Positions 1 through 9,839 of a stretch of DNA of 33,615 nucleotides are shown piece by piece (the stretch's first letter is position 1; each line of letters starts with the position of its first letter). The notes below the pieces were generated by a model that saw only the letters and a list, made by a program, of their open reading frames with translations, had not been told where the DNA came from and did no database searches. The position numbers and the translations under genes were made by a program. This DNA comes from Schoenoplectus triqueter (taxonomy: Eukaryota; Streptophyta; Magnoliopsida; Poales; Cyperaceae), in contig CAXKVV010000266.1 in assembly GCA_964058805.1 (NCBI GenBank), positions 1-33,615 of the forward strand, in the 5' to 3' direction.

Positions 1-128
1 CTACCAAAGGTGTAACGAATTAATTAAAGTTTTCCCAACTGCAATTGTGATATTTTCTTTTATGTTTTTTTAAGAGAAGTTCATGTATCGACATTCCTTT
101 GTGGAAATTCTAATCTATGATATGATAG

Positions 129-245
129 GTTGCGTTACAAGCGACTTGTGAGGTGTCAGAAGGGAGTGATGTAGGGGATCAAATTAGAGTTGTTGTTAGA
201 ATAGCTCATCCCCGTAAAGATATCCTTTTCATAGAGGAGGTATGA
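129..245 (+). CDS. Last coding exon of an unidentified plus-strand gene (partial)
   Basis: An open frame of 38 codons plus TGA begins directly after a splice-acceptor-like AG (127-128) that follows a T-rich tract. It reads VALQATCEVSEGSDVGD, then QIRVVVRIAHPRKDILFIEEV and a stop at 243-245. The codon composition is balanced and much less AT-rich than the flanks, and the exon is exactly 39 codons in phase 0, as expected for a true terminal exon. The rest of the gene lies left of the window. I do not recognise the family; the acidic, beta-rich tail has no catalytic motif that I can name. The gene converges on the minus-strand C2 gene, so the two 3' ends face each other across about 600 bp. Confidence 0.6.
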   Translation, partial: VALQATCEVSEGSDVGDQIRVVVRIAHPRKDILFIEEV

Positions 246-545
246 GAGAACATGCAAGAACCATTCATACTGCACCAGGGGTTGTGTTGGATCTATAGAT
301 TTGGATTTGTGAAATACTTGATTACGGAAGAAAGAAATTATCTCTGTCTGGTGATGTGCTGAAAAGTGAAAATGGATGCAACCTCAGAGTCACAGGTACA
401 AAATATAAAAGGAATAGGCTAAAGATTTTGTGAGGCTGTCAGTATTTTTCAACTTGTAGAGATGAGGCAGAATGTGGAAGATGTATTTTGTAACTTAATT
501 TCTGTAAAATTGTCTATATATTTTTGTTGGCAATTTGTGGGCAAG
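246..545 (+). other. Probable 3'UTR of the left-edge gene
   Basis: Non-coding, moderately T-rich sequence follows the TGA at 243-245. It has stops in all plus frames and ends in T/G-rich sequence near 520-545 (a TATATATTTTTGTTGG-type tract), as in plant polyadenylation regions. No independent gene is seen here. The end point is approximate. Confidence 0.35.
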
Positions 546-944
546 AGAATATAACCTTTGGTTAAATGGAACTTCTAGGATTCCAAGGTGCTCGTGTACC
601 ATATAACATTCAGCTATAAATCATGCATAGTTCCACGCATATGGTAAATTAATTATGGAATAACTACTATTTAGTGCTATATATTATTGGTTATGTCATG
701 CTTTGAAGTAATTTTAATGAATCTTGCCAGAATTAAACCAGACATGTAGAGAAAATAAACATGAAATCAACAATAGAAACTTCTAAGAATTTGTGGTACA
801 ATGCTGAGTAACTTACGCTAAGCTAGCAAATCACTCCACGCATCCGATGCATCATGCATATAAAACATCATCTACCTTTTTAAAGGAAAAACAAATGTTC
901 AATCTAAATGGTTGCTACACTCTGTTCTAACGGACAAACAAATT

Positions 945-1035
945 TACAAACAATCAGCTGATAATGGGGGATTAATCCCCATGCTGTGACTGTCTTTTCC
1001 TCAGTCAGCTCTTCTTCAACTGATCCACGTGAAGT
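945..1035 (-). other. Possible 3'UTR exon of the C2 gene
   Basis: On the minus strand a T8-CAG acceptor precedes 1035, and a donor-like G/GTATAA lies just after the C2 gene's TAA. Splicing these would put a last exon in the 3'UTR. The segment has an open frame containing RGSVEEELTEEKTVTAWG, which resembles the acidic, tryptophan-containing tail of related C2 proteins. It is out of phase with the upstream exon, so I treat it as former coding sequence now untranslated. Confidence 0.35.
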
Positions 1036-1122
1036 CTGAAAAAAAACAGATGTATAACGATATTAAGAAATTATTAACATGAAAGAAATAAAGTTCAGAA
1101 CATCGAGCATTCTCATTATACC

Positions 1123-2201
1123 TTATTTCTCGCTAGCCCGGAAAGTGAGGCCAACTCTGATTTCACCACAGTATGATTTATCAGCAAGCACAATATTGTG
1201 CTTGGATGGATGTTGCTCCAGGAATCCTTCCTCCATGCCAATAGTAATTAGATCCGTCAGATTTATCCTGGATTTTGTAATAAAACATTAGCCCCCTTAA
1301 ATTTTTATAAATCCTTATTGCACTTTAGCAAATTCTTTTATCAGTCCAAACTAAGCAGGAACGACCTTTTCACCACCAAACATCAGTGACAAGAAAAATT
1401 TAATAGAGGTATACATAACTGGTGCTTGAAAAGACCAGTGTGTCCATAGGTACACAATAGAAGTTAAATTACCATATTAAGCAGAACCAGAAAATTATGT
1501 ACTCACGTGGCTTCGCCGATATAGTCATCACGGGAGAAGGTGTCATGGTCCATGAGCTTCAAAACCAGCTTGTGTTGAAGGTCTGATGTGTTCACCGTGA
1601 ACTTGAATGTTTCATTCCATACCGGATTTCTTCCTCCCTCTGCATTTTTAGTAACACATTGCTCATTAGTATTTTTATTCAGTCTGTTAAGCAGCCAAAT
1701 AATTATTATTTGCCACCAAAGAGATAAAATTGAGTTGGATTGTTTCTTTGATAGATTTGATACTTTAAAGCTCCTGACATAATTACTCTCCTTGTGAATC
1801 AGGATCCTTATATATTAAAACAAATCATTCGGTAAACAAATACAGAAGTGACAATGATCTAAAATTACTTACCCACTTATTTCTTTTTTTTCCAATTTCA
1901 ATCGTTTACTAATCAATTGTAACTAAAAAATCAATTGTGCGTGTTATATATATAAACATACCTCGCTTGATGCTGCTCTTGCGCTCCTGACTCCTATACT
2001 GTATGGTAACATAAGGATCTACCTTTCCTGCTCTCACAATTTTAAACATGAGCATAGAAAACCTTAGGTTTTGTGTTTCTAACAGAGGAACGCTAATTGC
2101 AGCCATGAAATTAGAAAAGAAGATAACTGCTTACCTAGAAAATCTGTGTCAGCTAGGCCCTTTGCATCTACAAGCAACACCTCTAATGTACCCTTTCCCA
2201 T
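1123..2201 (-). CDS. Small single-C2-domain protein (elicitor-responsive protein 3 / 16-kDa phloem protein-like)
   Basis: Four minus-strand exons join in frame: 2201-2135, 2027-1962, 1639-1507 and 1267-1123, all with GT-AG introns, giving 136 residues. The start [16 protein letters not shown] is the classic opening of the plant small C2 family (usually about 140-150 residues). Five acidic calcium ligands of a type-II C2 domain are visible: D20 and D26 (FLGKVDPYV), then D75, D77 and D83 ([16 protein letters not shown]). WNETF sits at 52-56 and the closing strand GEIRVGLTF at 123-131. In this family the domain binds phospholipid in a calcium-dependent way, usually acting at the plasma membrane or in phloem sap and in elicitor responses; the role here is inferred. 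The TAA lies one base before a donor-like GTATAA, so the tail usual in homologues (about ten residues) is missing. The leader carries a (GAAA)n tract on the gene strand. Confidence 0.88.
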
Positions 2202-2213
2202 GTCTTGTCTCTC

Positions 2214-2234
2214 CTTCTTTCTTTCTTTCTTTCT
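2214..2234. repeat. (CTTT)n tract in the C2 gene leader
   Basis: Roughly five CTTT units lie 12-33 bases upstream of the C2 start codon. On the gene strand this is a GAAA-rich leader, common in plant 5'UTRs. Confidence 0.6.
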
Positions 2235-2466
2235 GTATTTTGTTGTATATTTTCTTTTCTTCTTGATTTCTCAATCTATTCTCCACTAGATATATCTCTG
2301 GAAGAGGATAGTGTTATTAAGGACTCAAACCATACGAACAAGTCGTCGATGAGGAAAACTTTGGAGAATGGACATAATTGCCCCTCTGCTCGGGCGAAAA
2401 TGTCTTGGTCTGAAATTATAAGGTGTTCCCGGTCTACCAATAAATGTATATCAGTATATAGTACAT

Positions 2467-2575
2467 GAACAAGTTTAAAATCTTGTTATAAAGTATCCGT
2501 TAGACGAAACAATTCTAAAATCTTATTGTAAAGTATCAGTTAGACGAACAAGTCTAAAATCGGAAGTATAAAACC
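2467..2575. repeat. 39-40 bp tandem repeat, about 2.7 copies
   Basis: Copies begin at 2467, 2506 and 2546. Each starts GAAC(A)AnT, continues with TAAAATCTT, and the first two end AAGTATCnGTTAGAC. The third copy is partial. It lies upstream of the C2 gene (minus-strand view), with no coding content. Confidence 0.65.
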
Positions 2576-2938
2576 ATTCTAACTTAAAACGTATCTATCA
2601 TGTTTGAATTTTGATTTATATGTGTCACAAAATTCTTTATAACAAAATATCATGAGATATATATATATTTTTTATTTTTAGAGTTTTTTAAGTACTTATT
2701 TTGGATTATTTTAAAGTAATTTATTTCATATTCAAAGATTAATTATTTTATTATTATTTAGTTTCATCTTAAAAATATAAAATAAATACTTATGATTTGT
2801 CATAAATTTTAATATAAAGAATTTATTGAGAAAGAAATTAATATTTAGAGATGATTAGATATGTTTTTTTAGTTAAAAACATCGAGGGGCATGGTGCTCC
2901 TAGAAGCACCTTAGTTTTAGTAATATAATATAAAATAT

Positions 2939-3440
2939 ATAGAGTAAATTACATAAATAATCTTCAAACTTTAAAGTCTCATTTTTTAAACTAAATTGGT
3001 CCTTAAAATTTCATTAGTATTATTTTAGTTCTCAATTTTTTTTTAATTTGTATCAAATCATGTCTACATTTAAAATTCATTAAAAATGATATTTTCATTT
3101 ATCATATAATTATTTTTAGCATCAAAACTAGTACGGTGTAGTAATAATAATACTAGTTATTGGGCTATTTTAAATTAATTAAAAAATATTTATATATATT
3201 ATTTCATGAATATTAGAAGTTATGTTATATGACATGGGAACATATATGAATATTATTTTTATCATTGATAACGAAAGAATTAACTTGTTACAAATAAATA
3301 TTTGTAATGACAAAAAATATATTAGTGAAATTTTAGGGACTAAAATGATACATCCAAAACTTTAAGGATTAAATGATAACAAAATGCTATTGATGCTTTT
3401 AAAACTTTAGTGACCAATTCTAAAAAAATTATTTCCTATT
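2939..3440. repeat. Diverged inverted-repeat element with GTCC(T/C)TAAAATTT modules
   Basis: The left side (about 2940-3035) has AGTAAATTACAT, then ACTTTAAAG, GGTCCTTAAAATTTCA and ATTTTAGT. The right side (about 3330-3430) shows the reverse-oriented modules AAATTTTAGGGACTAAAAT and AAAACTTTAGTGACCAAT. This 'GTCCCTAAA' style is widespread in diverged plant transposon ends. Identity between the arms is low, so the class is uncertain. A GGTGCT/AGCACC hairpin lies just left, at 2893-2912. Confidence 0.35.
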
Positions 3441-5745
3441 CATGAAGAAGATTTTTTTGTTCCTTAAACAATTTAAACAAAATATTTTAGCTGCTACTTT
3501 CTTTTGATTAACAAACAAAATATCTTTAAACATCTCAAAGTTCAAATGAAAGATTTGACAAGCAAATTGTTTAGAGAAAGAAACCTCTTCATTACTTTGT
3601 AATTATAAGTTTTCATATGCCCTTAAACTAGCAAAGTAGCTAAAAAATATTAACTATATTATGATCAAGAAATTTTTTGTGGTATAGCAAATGAATAGAA
3701 GTCCACTCAATGTATTGCACGATTAAATGTAATAAATAAAATGCACCATAATTTAGTTTTTGTGTAATATTATTTACGAAATCAGTTATATAAATGTATA
3801 ACGAAGTACATGTTGCTTGAGGTCTATATAGAAAATGAAATTACAAAATTGTCAACAATCATATAGAATTTTAGATAGTTTATCTATATATGGACGTTAT
3901 GGAGAGTGACTCATCAATTCTACGTTTTTCGTGAAAAAAAGTTTACTATACTAATACGAGAATTATTTTTTATATTCTTTTAATTAGAGGTTATATAATT
4001 GAAACTCAGATGAAAGATCCTAAACGTTTAAACACTTAAAGCAGTCAAAACAAATATCTTCCGATTAGGACATTTAATTTTCAAGCACGCCTCATGTTTT
4101 TCACAGTCATCATTCATACTTAATTTAAACTTAATTTGTGTATCTTCCTTGATTTCTAACTTAATTTTTTAGAACTTTTCTAAATTATCTTTCTACAAAT
4201 TTGGTTTAATATCTAAAAAAAATGCAAAAGACTGGATGTAGAGATGAATATGTGTCAAATATATATATAGTCACACATGTACATATCAACAGAACGTCCA
4301 TAATTTGCTTTGATAAAATTAGGCCTTGGTATTATTGGTTATTGGTTTGAATTTTCTGCCACCAAATTAGAATGTCTTTGCTGATTTAGCAAAAACAATT
4401 TATTTATAGAATTTAATTCCTCAAAATGAAAAGAAAAACTTTACATGCATTTAATAATGCTCCAAGTCCATGGAATATCAGATTTTGAAGTCAGTACATC
4501 TACAAAAAGGGTATCTAATGAATTAAATATTCAGTATTCCAGACTTGGGAGCCACCAACCCAGGAGTCATGGTCCAAACTCCAAAGTCCAAACTGGATGA
4601 ATGGCTGTTGAGATTCTACTTCTAGTTTGACCATTCCAACCTTGGATTCACACATTCTGAATTCAATCGTAAGTGCTATATGAATCTAAACGGCTGTCGT
4701 CTTCATCATCGTTATGTAAATTTTATGGTTTAAATTTACAGACAATTAGTCATAGAATAATACTATGAAGGACACGGTAACACGGACCTTCCAGCCTCAA
4801 TATGCATGCGTCAATATGTGTGAACAATATATATTCACGCGTGTAAAAAGAATAAATATCTGAATGTACACATAGTTCGATGTTTTTTTTATTCATGTTT
4901 AGATTTAATGAAATGAATAATTATTTGATGACATTAAAATTCTTACAAAGTTTTGCTCAAATATGTTAATAATAATAATAGTATGAAATATTTTTTTGGA
5001 CTAAAGATGTGAGTCTAAGTTATTCATCTTTTAATTATTCATAAAGAGAAAAAATAATATTAATATTAGATTTAACATAAATTTTGATGGTAAAAAGTAA
5101 AAACTGTCCATCAAACCAAATATCAGATGTGATTTAACGAGCATGGAATCTCTCCGAGTACATAGGTTGTTGTACAATTAAGAAACGCACGCAACTCCCT
5201 TATTTTAAGAAACATGGGATATTTTGCAGAGAACAGTAGCATGCCAGAGCTGAAGCCACCAGCAGTCTTGGTTTTCTCATACCTCAGGTTCTCCGAATAA
5301 ATGATGCTAAATATGTTTTATAGTAGGGACTTTCATGTGTATACTACTTTATGCAGATATTATTCTTTTAAATCTAATTGAAAATTTTCCAAACCTCAAT
5401 TTAATGAAAATTTATACCCAGTAGCTAACGAAGAATGAAGCATTTGCTGTAATTTATGTCAGTAATGGCTAATTGGCTATTATCCCGCGATAGATCAGTT
5501 TTCGCTGAGAGATGGGAGAAATCTTTTCGCTGGGAGTGAGTTGGGCAAGATCCATTTAGAACGAGCAGCGGATCTCATTCCCATTTAGAAAGGGTTTAGT
5601 AAAAAGTGGGGATGAAACTTTTGATGGGTCAAGACTCAAGAGGTGTTAGGGCTCAGGTTCTGATTCTGTCTATTACAAATTTTTTAAAATTTTTAAATAA
5701 AATTAATTTATTATTTAATAAAAATAATTATATATATATATATAT
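3441..5745. other. AT-rich intergenic DNA, no gene seen
   Basis: I find no exon-like open frame with credible splice sites on either strand, no RNA gene and no clear terminal repeats. The stretch is about 70% AT with short homopolymers. The less AT-rich patches (about 4545-4680 and 5470-5620) are interrupted by stops in all frames. Confidence 0.5.
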
Positions 5746-6811
5746 GGGAAAATTATCTAAATGTCACCTCAAAATTTATAGTTGCTTTAATGCCACTCCA
5801 AAATCATTTTAATTATCAAAATAACATCAATAATTTATATTTCCATTTATACCCATCCTCTCTCTTCTTTCCCTCTTCCAGCTTTCCCGCTTTCCCTTCA
5901 AAGTACATCTATTTTATCAGTTGCGTTTACTTCATTTTACCAGTAAACCAAATTTAAAAGACAGAAGAACTAAAAAGCAAACAATATATGACTTTGACTC
6001 CACCCAATAGAAAAAAAGGAAACAGGTTTCATTTGCCAAGCTTGCTAAGCTCATCAATTTGGTTTAGTTGGTTGAAATAAATTTAATATCCTTACTATGG
6101 CCTATGAATTAAATTGTCTTCTAATAGTTTGAAGCAAGCTGAATTGGTCGCTGAATCCCTATCTTTCCTGTAAATTGATCTTACGATCTATAGACACAAT
6201 AATATCATTTTCATAAACAAATGCAGTAAGGTCATTTTCACATAGAAACTGCAAAAATTACACAATTATAATATTTGAGATTTTCATTTCTGTTGCCAGG
6301 CTGAAGCATTCACTCGTCTACTATATGTGCTTAGTGTGGCTGACCGACAAGTATACATTGTTGGTACAAGCTTTGGCGGTTTCGTCGCATACAACATAGC
6401 TGTTATTGCGAGTTCTGACCTACTGAAGTCGGAGGAAGATGACAAAGAGCTCATAGCACAAGCTGGTGTTGATAACTTGGTCGATCTCATGCTCCCAAAA
6501 AACATAAAAAACCTTAAAATCACTTCTCGGTTGCATCTAAATTATTGCAATAAGGACTATCTGACCATGTCAGAGTGGGCATTCTGTTGGCAGCAAAGGT
6601 TTATTACAGTGCATTGTTACTGGCACCAGTTCATGAAGGGAGAGGAAAAGAGGAGAAAGGGAAGAGAGAGATGGGTATAATTGAAAATATAAATTATTAG
6701 TGGTGTTTTGACAATTAAAATGATTTTAGAGTGGCATTATAATAACTCTGAATTTTAAGATGGCATTTTAACAATTTTAAAATTTTGAAGTGATATTTAA
6801 ACAATTTCCTC
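5746..6811. mobile_element. Pack-MULE-like element with long terminal inverted repeats and captured gene fragment
   Basis: The ends are long inverted repeats. The left arm (5746 to about 5890) starts GGGAAAATTATCTAAATGTC and includes AATGCCACTC and TTATACCCATC. The right arm (about 6640-6811), read on the minus strand, starts GAGGAAATTGTTTAAATATC and repeats the same modules in the same order, with small insertions. Both ends abut TATATATATAT tracts (5735-5745 and 6812-6822), which could be the target duplication but are ambiguous because the site is an AT repeat. Arms over 100 bp, a roughly 9-11 bp duplication and no transposase fit a non-autonomous Mutator-like element. The interior is not element-like: it holds an intron-exon piece of an alpha/beta hydrolase, which defines a Pack-MULE. 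Confidence 0.72.
6300..6590 (+). pseudogene. Captured alpha/beta-hydrolase exon fragment inside the Pack-MULE
   Basis: After a well-formed acceptor (TTCTGTTGCCAG, ending 6299) the frame reads AEAFTRLLYVLSVADRQVYI, then VGTSFGGFVAYNIA. GTSFGG is the nucleophile elbow (G-x-S-x-G-G) of plant alpha/beta hydrolases. Next comes VIASSDLLKSEEDDKELIAQ and VDNLVDLMLP, the cap-region signature of the monoacylglycerol-lipase-like plant hydrolases. Compared with that family, about 12-15 residues are missing between the elbow helix and VIASS, apparently an in-frame internal deletion. The conserved frame fades after LMLPKN. Retention of an intron acceptor and likely intron sequence (about 5900-6299) points to capture from genomic DNA, not cDNA. 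There is no start codon, catalytic Asp or His, so it cannot encode an enzyme by itself. Confidence 0.75.
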
Positions 6812-7727
6812 TATATATATATGATGCATAATTTTTTTCTAAATTTTCTATTAATATATGAAAATAAATAATAAATGAAATAAAAAAAACTTTAATTGTT
6901 ATAAATATTTAATCTTCATTATCAATTTTAAAAAATAAACATACTTTTTTTTCAGTACATACTCTCATTGTAACATTTAACATATATATCAGATATTAGA
7001 TATACGGAAGTCAAAGAACGGATAACTGCAAGGGTGCGTTGTCCCTTGCGGACAGGCTGCTATTTCCTTCTCCTTTCTGAGCTGTTTTTTTTCTCCATGC
7101 ATCAACCTAGTTACATCAATATCACAATAATAAACTGAATAACATTTGAATAATAATGCGTCTAACAAGCAATTTAACAACGGAACTAACAAAGTAACGA
7201 GTCCTCAATGGCCTCTAAGTTTGTTGTTTAATTAACCTAAATGACCATTCTAAATATGTATCTTTCAGTTATTCAAAACAAGCAATTTAATGACAGAACT
7301 AACAAAGTAACGAGAGGAACATAATTTCTAATCAAAGGTTTAGGCCAAGGTTACAACTACTACAGTGATTATTTGAAGAGCGTCAAGTAACAAAAAGTTC
7401 AAAAAGATGAGCATTTTAGTATTATTTAAAAATAATTAATTCATTAGTTTGGATTAAAAAAAATAACAATCTGAATAATACAACGCCTAACAAGAATAAT
7501 GAATCAAATAAATTAATTTGCTTAATAAAACCAACAAGCTAAAATAGATATTCTTAAACTCACTTAAGGTTTTAAACTGACGACAAAACTGTTGCAGAAA
7601 TTGTTAAGGAAGTATCTGATAACAAAAAAAAAGAATAATGAACAAGACGGATATTGTTAGCTGGATAAGAAAAATAAGTAATTAATTCTAATAATAATAT
7701 CAACAAGTTGCATATAAGGAAATTAGA
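6812..7727. other. AT-rich intergenic DNA with a short direct repeat
   Basis: No gene is seen. The phrase ACTAACAAAGTAACGAG, preceded by AAGCAATTTAA, occurs at about 7168-7201 and again at about 7279-7313, a diverged direct repeat with a period of about 112 bp. The rest is AT-rich with stops in every frame. Confidence 0.5.
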
Positions 7728-7741
7728 GTGAAAAATAATAA

Positions 7742-8092
7742 ACCTGCATTTTCAGGAGGAAAATCAGGGAACGAATTTGGTGGTGATGGCTCGGGAGGCA
7801 GATTCTTTGTCTGAACCAGAGATTGACATTTTTCTCAGCAGCATCTTGATGATTTAGCATTCTGTTTTTTTGTCATAGTGATCTCAGTATAATGTTTTTC
7901 TTGGGCTATGATGTTTGTTCTGATGTTATACTTTTACTTCTTGAAGTTTCCTAATTCGTAGGTAATTGTTGAAATTTTGTAAGCCACTATCTAGATTAGC
8001 CTAGTATCCTAGGTTTGGTACAAACATTGTAATTCTATATAATTTCAATGAAATCGGTGAACATTGTTTCCACTTTTATTAAAAAAAAAAAG
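7742..8092 (+). mobile_element. Retroposed mRNA 3' end (truncated processed copy) with poly(A) and target duplication
   Basis: The 14-bp sequence GTGAAAAATAATAA occurs at 7728-7741 and again at 8093-8106, exactly flanking this segment. The segment ends in an A11 tract (8081-8091), as expected of LINE-mediated insertion of a polyadenylated RNA. Its 5' part is open (7743-7814): PAFSGGKSGNEFGGDGSGG, then RFFV and TGA. It is followed by about 265 bases of 3'UTR-like, T-rich sequence with a near-upstream AATGAA (8048-8053). The insert is therefore a 5'-truncated copy of some gene's last codons plus 3'UTR. I cannot name the parent; the Gly-rich acidic C-terminus suggests an organellar or RNA-binding protein only weakly. 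Alternatively it could be a SINE-like element, but the absence of an RNA polymerase III promoter argues against that. Confidence 0.62.
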
Positions 8093-8126
8093 GTGAAAAA
8101 TAATAACCGATGCATAATTAATACAA

Positions 8127-8446
8127 GGGCAATTTTTTCTACCACTCCAAAACTTCAAATTTAGAAAACTTCCACCCAAAACCTTAAATTAGAAAATTAT
8201 CACCACAAACTCATTAGAGTTAGCAAATTGTCAATCCAAGCTTATTAAAATTAGCAAGTTGCCGCAAGACCCACAACTAGAAGTTTCATCTTCATATTTG
8301 ATTAAAGGGAATTTTTTTTGTTTGTCACTCCAAAACTTGAAATTTAGAAAATTATTGTCCCAAAATTTTAAACTAAAAAATTAGCACCTCAAGCTCATTA
8401 AAATTTGCCATAATTATACACTTCATATACATATTTGATTAAAAAA
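8127..8446. repeat. Direct duplication of a 140-180 bp AT-rich unit
   Basis: Unit 1 (8127-8306) and unit 2 (8307-8446) share GGG(C)AATTTTTT at the start, CACTCCAAAACTT, AAATTTAGAAAA, a CACCnCAAnCTCATTA module and a final CATATTTGATTAAA. Unit 2 is shorter by an internal deletion. The style resembles the terminal repeat of the Pack-MULE at 5746, so this may be a relic terminal repeat without its partner. Confidence 0.5.
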
Positions 8447-9550
8447 ATTCTAAAAAATAGTATATAATAAAAATATATTTCTATGTTTCCACAATTACCC
8501 TTTAATCCAATATCTAAATCTCAACTAGTCTCTTTTCCTTTCTCCCCTGATCCCTCTTTCTTACTTTCTCATTTTTCCTCACGGAAAGGTCCGCTAACAG
8601 AAGAGGAAAGGTTCAATTAGGAGGAAGCATCGGTCCATAATGTCTAAATTTCCTTGAAAACACATTTTAGTTTCCTCTCAAGAGAAATATTACTTTTATG
8701 ACAGATTACGGGCACTTTTCTTGCTATATATGTAAGGTGACAAGTAGAATAATTGTCAAGTTTACTGTTTACCCCTTACCAGTTTTACTGGTTTGAAAAT
8801 TATATAATGTTGTACAATAGATCGATCTCAGCTGTCCCATGGTGGATTGGTGGTATACATAATTACAAGTTGATTTTAGAGCAACCGTATTTAATTTGAG
8901 CTAAAACAAAAGGACTATGGAAGCGCATTGATATGGTTATTTAATTTTCGGGGCCTTAGAAGGATGGAGTCTCAGAAACTGAGACAAATTTCGCTGGGAG
9001 CCTGGGTTAAGAACAAACTACCTTGAAGAAATTCGAACAGATTTTAGACCAAACTCGCATCACAACGATTATGCATAGACAGTATATTCTCCATGGTTAC
9101 TTAAAACCCGAGTAGGGAATCTCGCCCGTGCGATTAAATAATAATAATAATAATAATAATATAAAATAATACAAAACGTGCAATAAGCTAATAAACGTAG
9201 AAATTTGGCACTAAAAAGGAACAATAAGTAAACCACAAAATCAAAAGATGAGAAATAATTTACCACAATGCTATGCAAAACTCTAGTTTAGCTTTTACTA
9301 GAGATCCTAGATTTTACCATTTTATGTACAAAAACAATATCGCAACAACAAATGCATTTTCCACAAAAAGAAAAATAGGAAAGCGACAAAAAAGGTCTAC
9401 AACAATAGAACGTCCATTCTTCGGTTTTTCTTCTTTACTTTAGTATTTATTTTACTATTTTTTCCTTTTTCTTTTTCGACTTATTGGTGAAATTAATTTG
9501 CAGCTGCTTTACATCAAGTCCCAACTACAGAACAACACTGATCTTCATAC
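8447..9550. other. Intergenic DNA between the repeats and the MYB3R 3' end
   Basis: No gene is seen. It includes a pyrimidine-rich patch (8520-8580), a (TAA)n microsatellite at about 9136-9161, and the likely 3'UTR end of the MYB3R gene near 9440-9550, where minus-strand AATAAA-like signals occur (around 9445-9452). Confidence 0.45.
9136..9161. repeat. (TAA)n microsatellite
   Basis: About eight consecutive trinucleotide units lie in non-coding DNA. Confidence 0.8.
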
Positions 9551-9822
9551 CTGGAAAAACATATATGTACATTAAATTATTTGAAAAGATAATCATACTC
9601 GACCAACTTATTAAGCGAAAAAAAAAGTTAATCACTTCTCCTCAAGAAATGAGCTAAAACAAAAGAAGAGGACTTAATGTAGTAACTAGCTTAAGGACAG
9701 ATGTATTAAATACCAGTGAAGTGGAACAGCAATACAGAAGTCTGATCTTAATTTTCTGTTATTCTTGTTTGTAGCTGTGAGGGCCTAACTTAGGCTAAAA
9801 TATTTATAATTCCAGAAAGTAC
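9551..9822 (-). other. Possible 3'UTR intron of the MYB3R gene
   Basis: On the gene strand TTCTCAG/GTACTT (donor GT at 9822-9821) lies 18 bases after the stop codon, and TTTTTCCAG (ending 9551) could be the acceptor. The interval is AT-rich and intron-like. A 3'UTR intron close to the stop usually does not trigger nonsense-mediated decay. Confidence 0.35.
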
Positions 9823-9839
9823 CTGAGAACAACACATTA

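Noticed and set aside
5606..5812. Plus-strand frame of 68 codons crossing the Pack-MULE left end
   Set aside because: It spans the target site and a (TA)n tract, so it cannot be an ancestral gene.
6284..6523. Minus-strand frame of 79 codons, Ser/Thr-rich
   Set aside because: It is antisense to the captured hydrolase fragment, which has clear family motifs on the plus strand.
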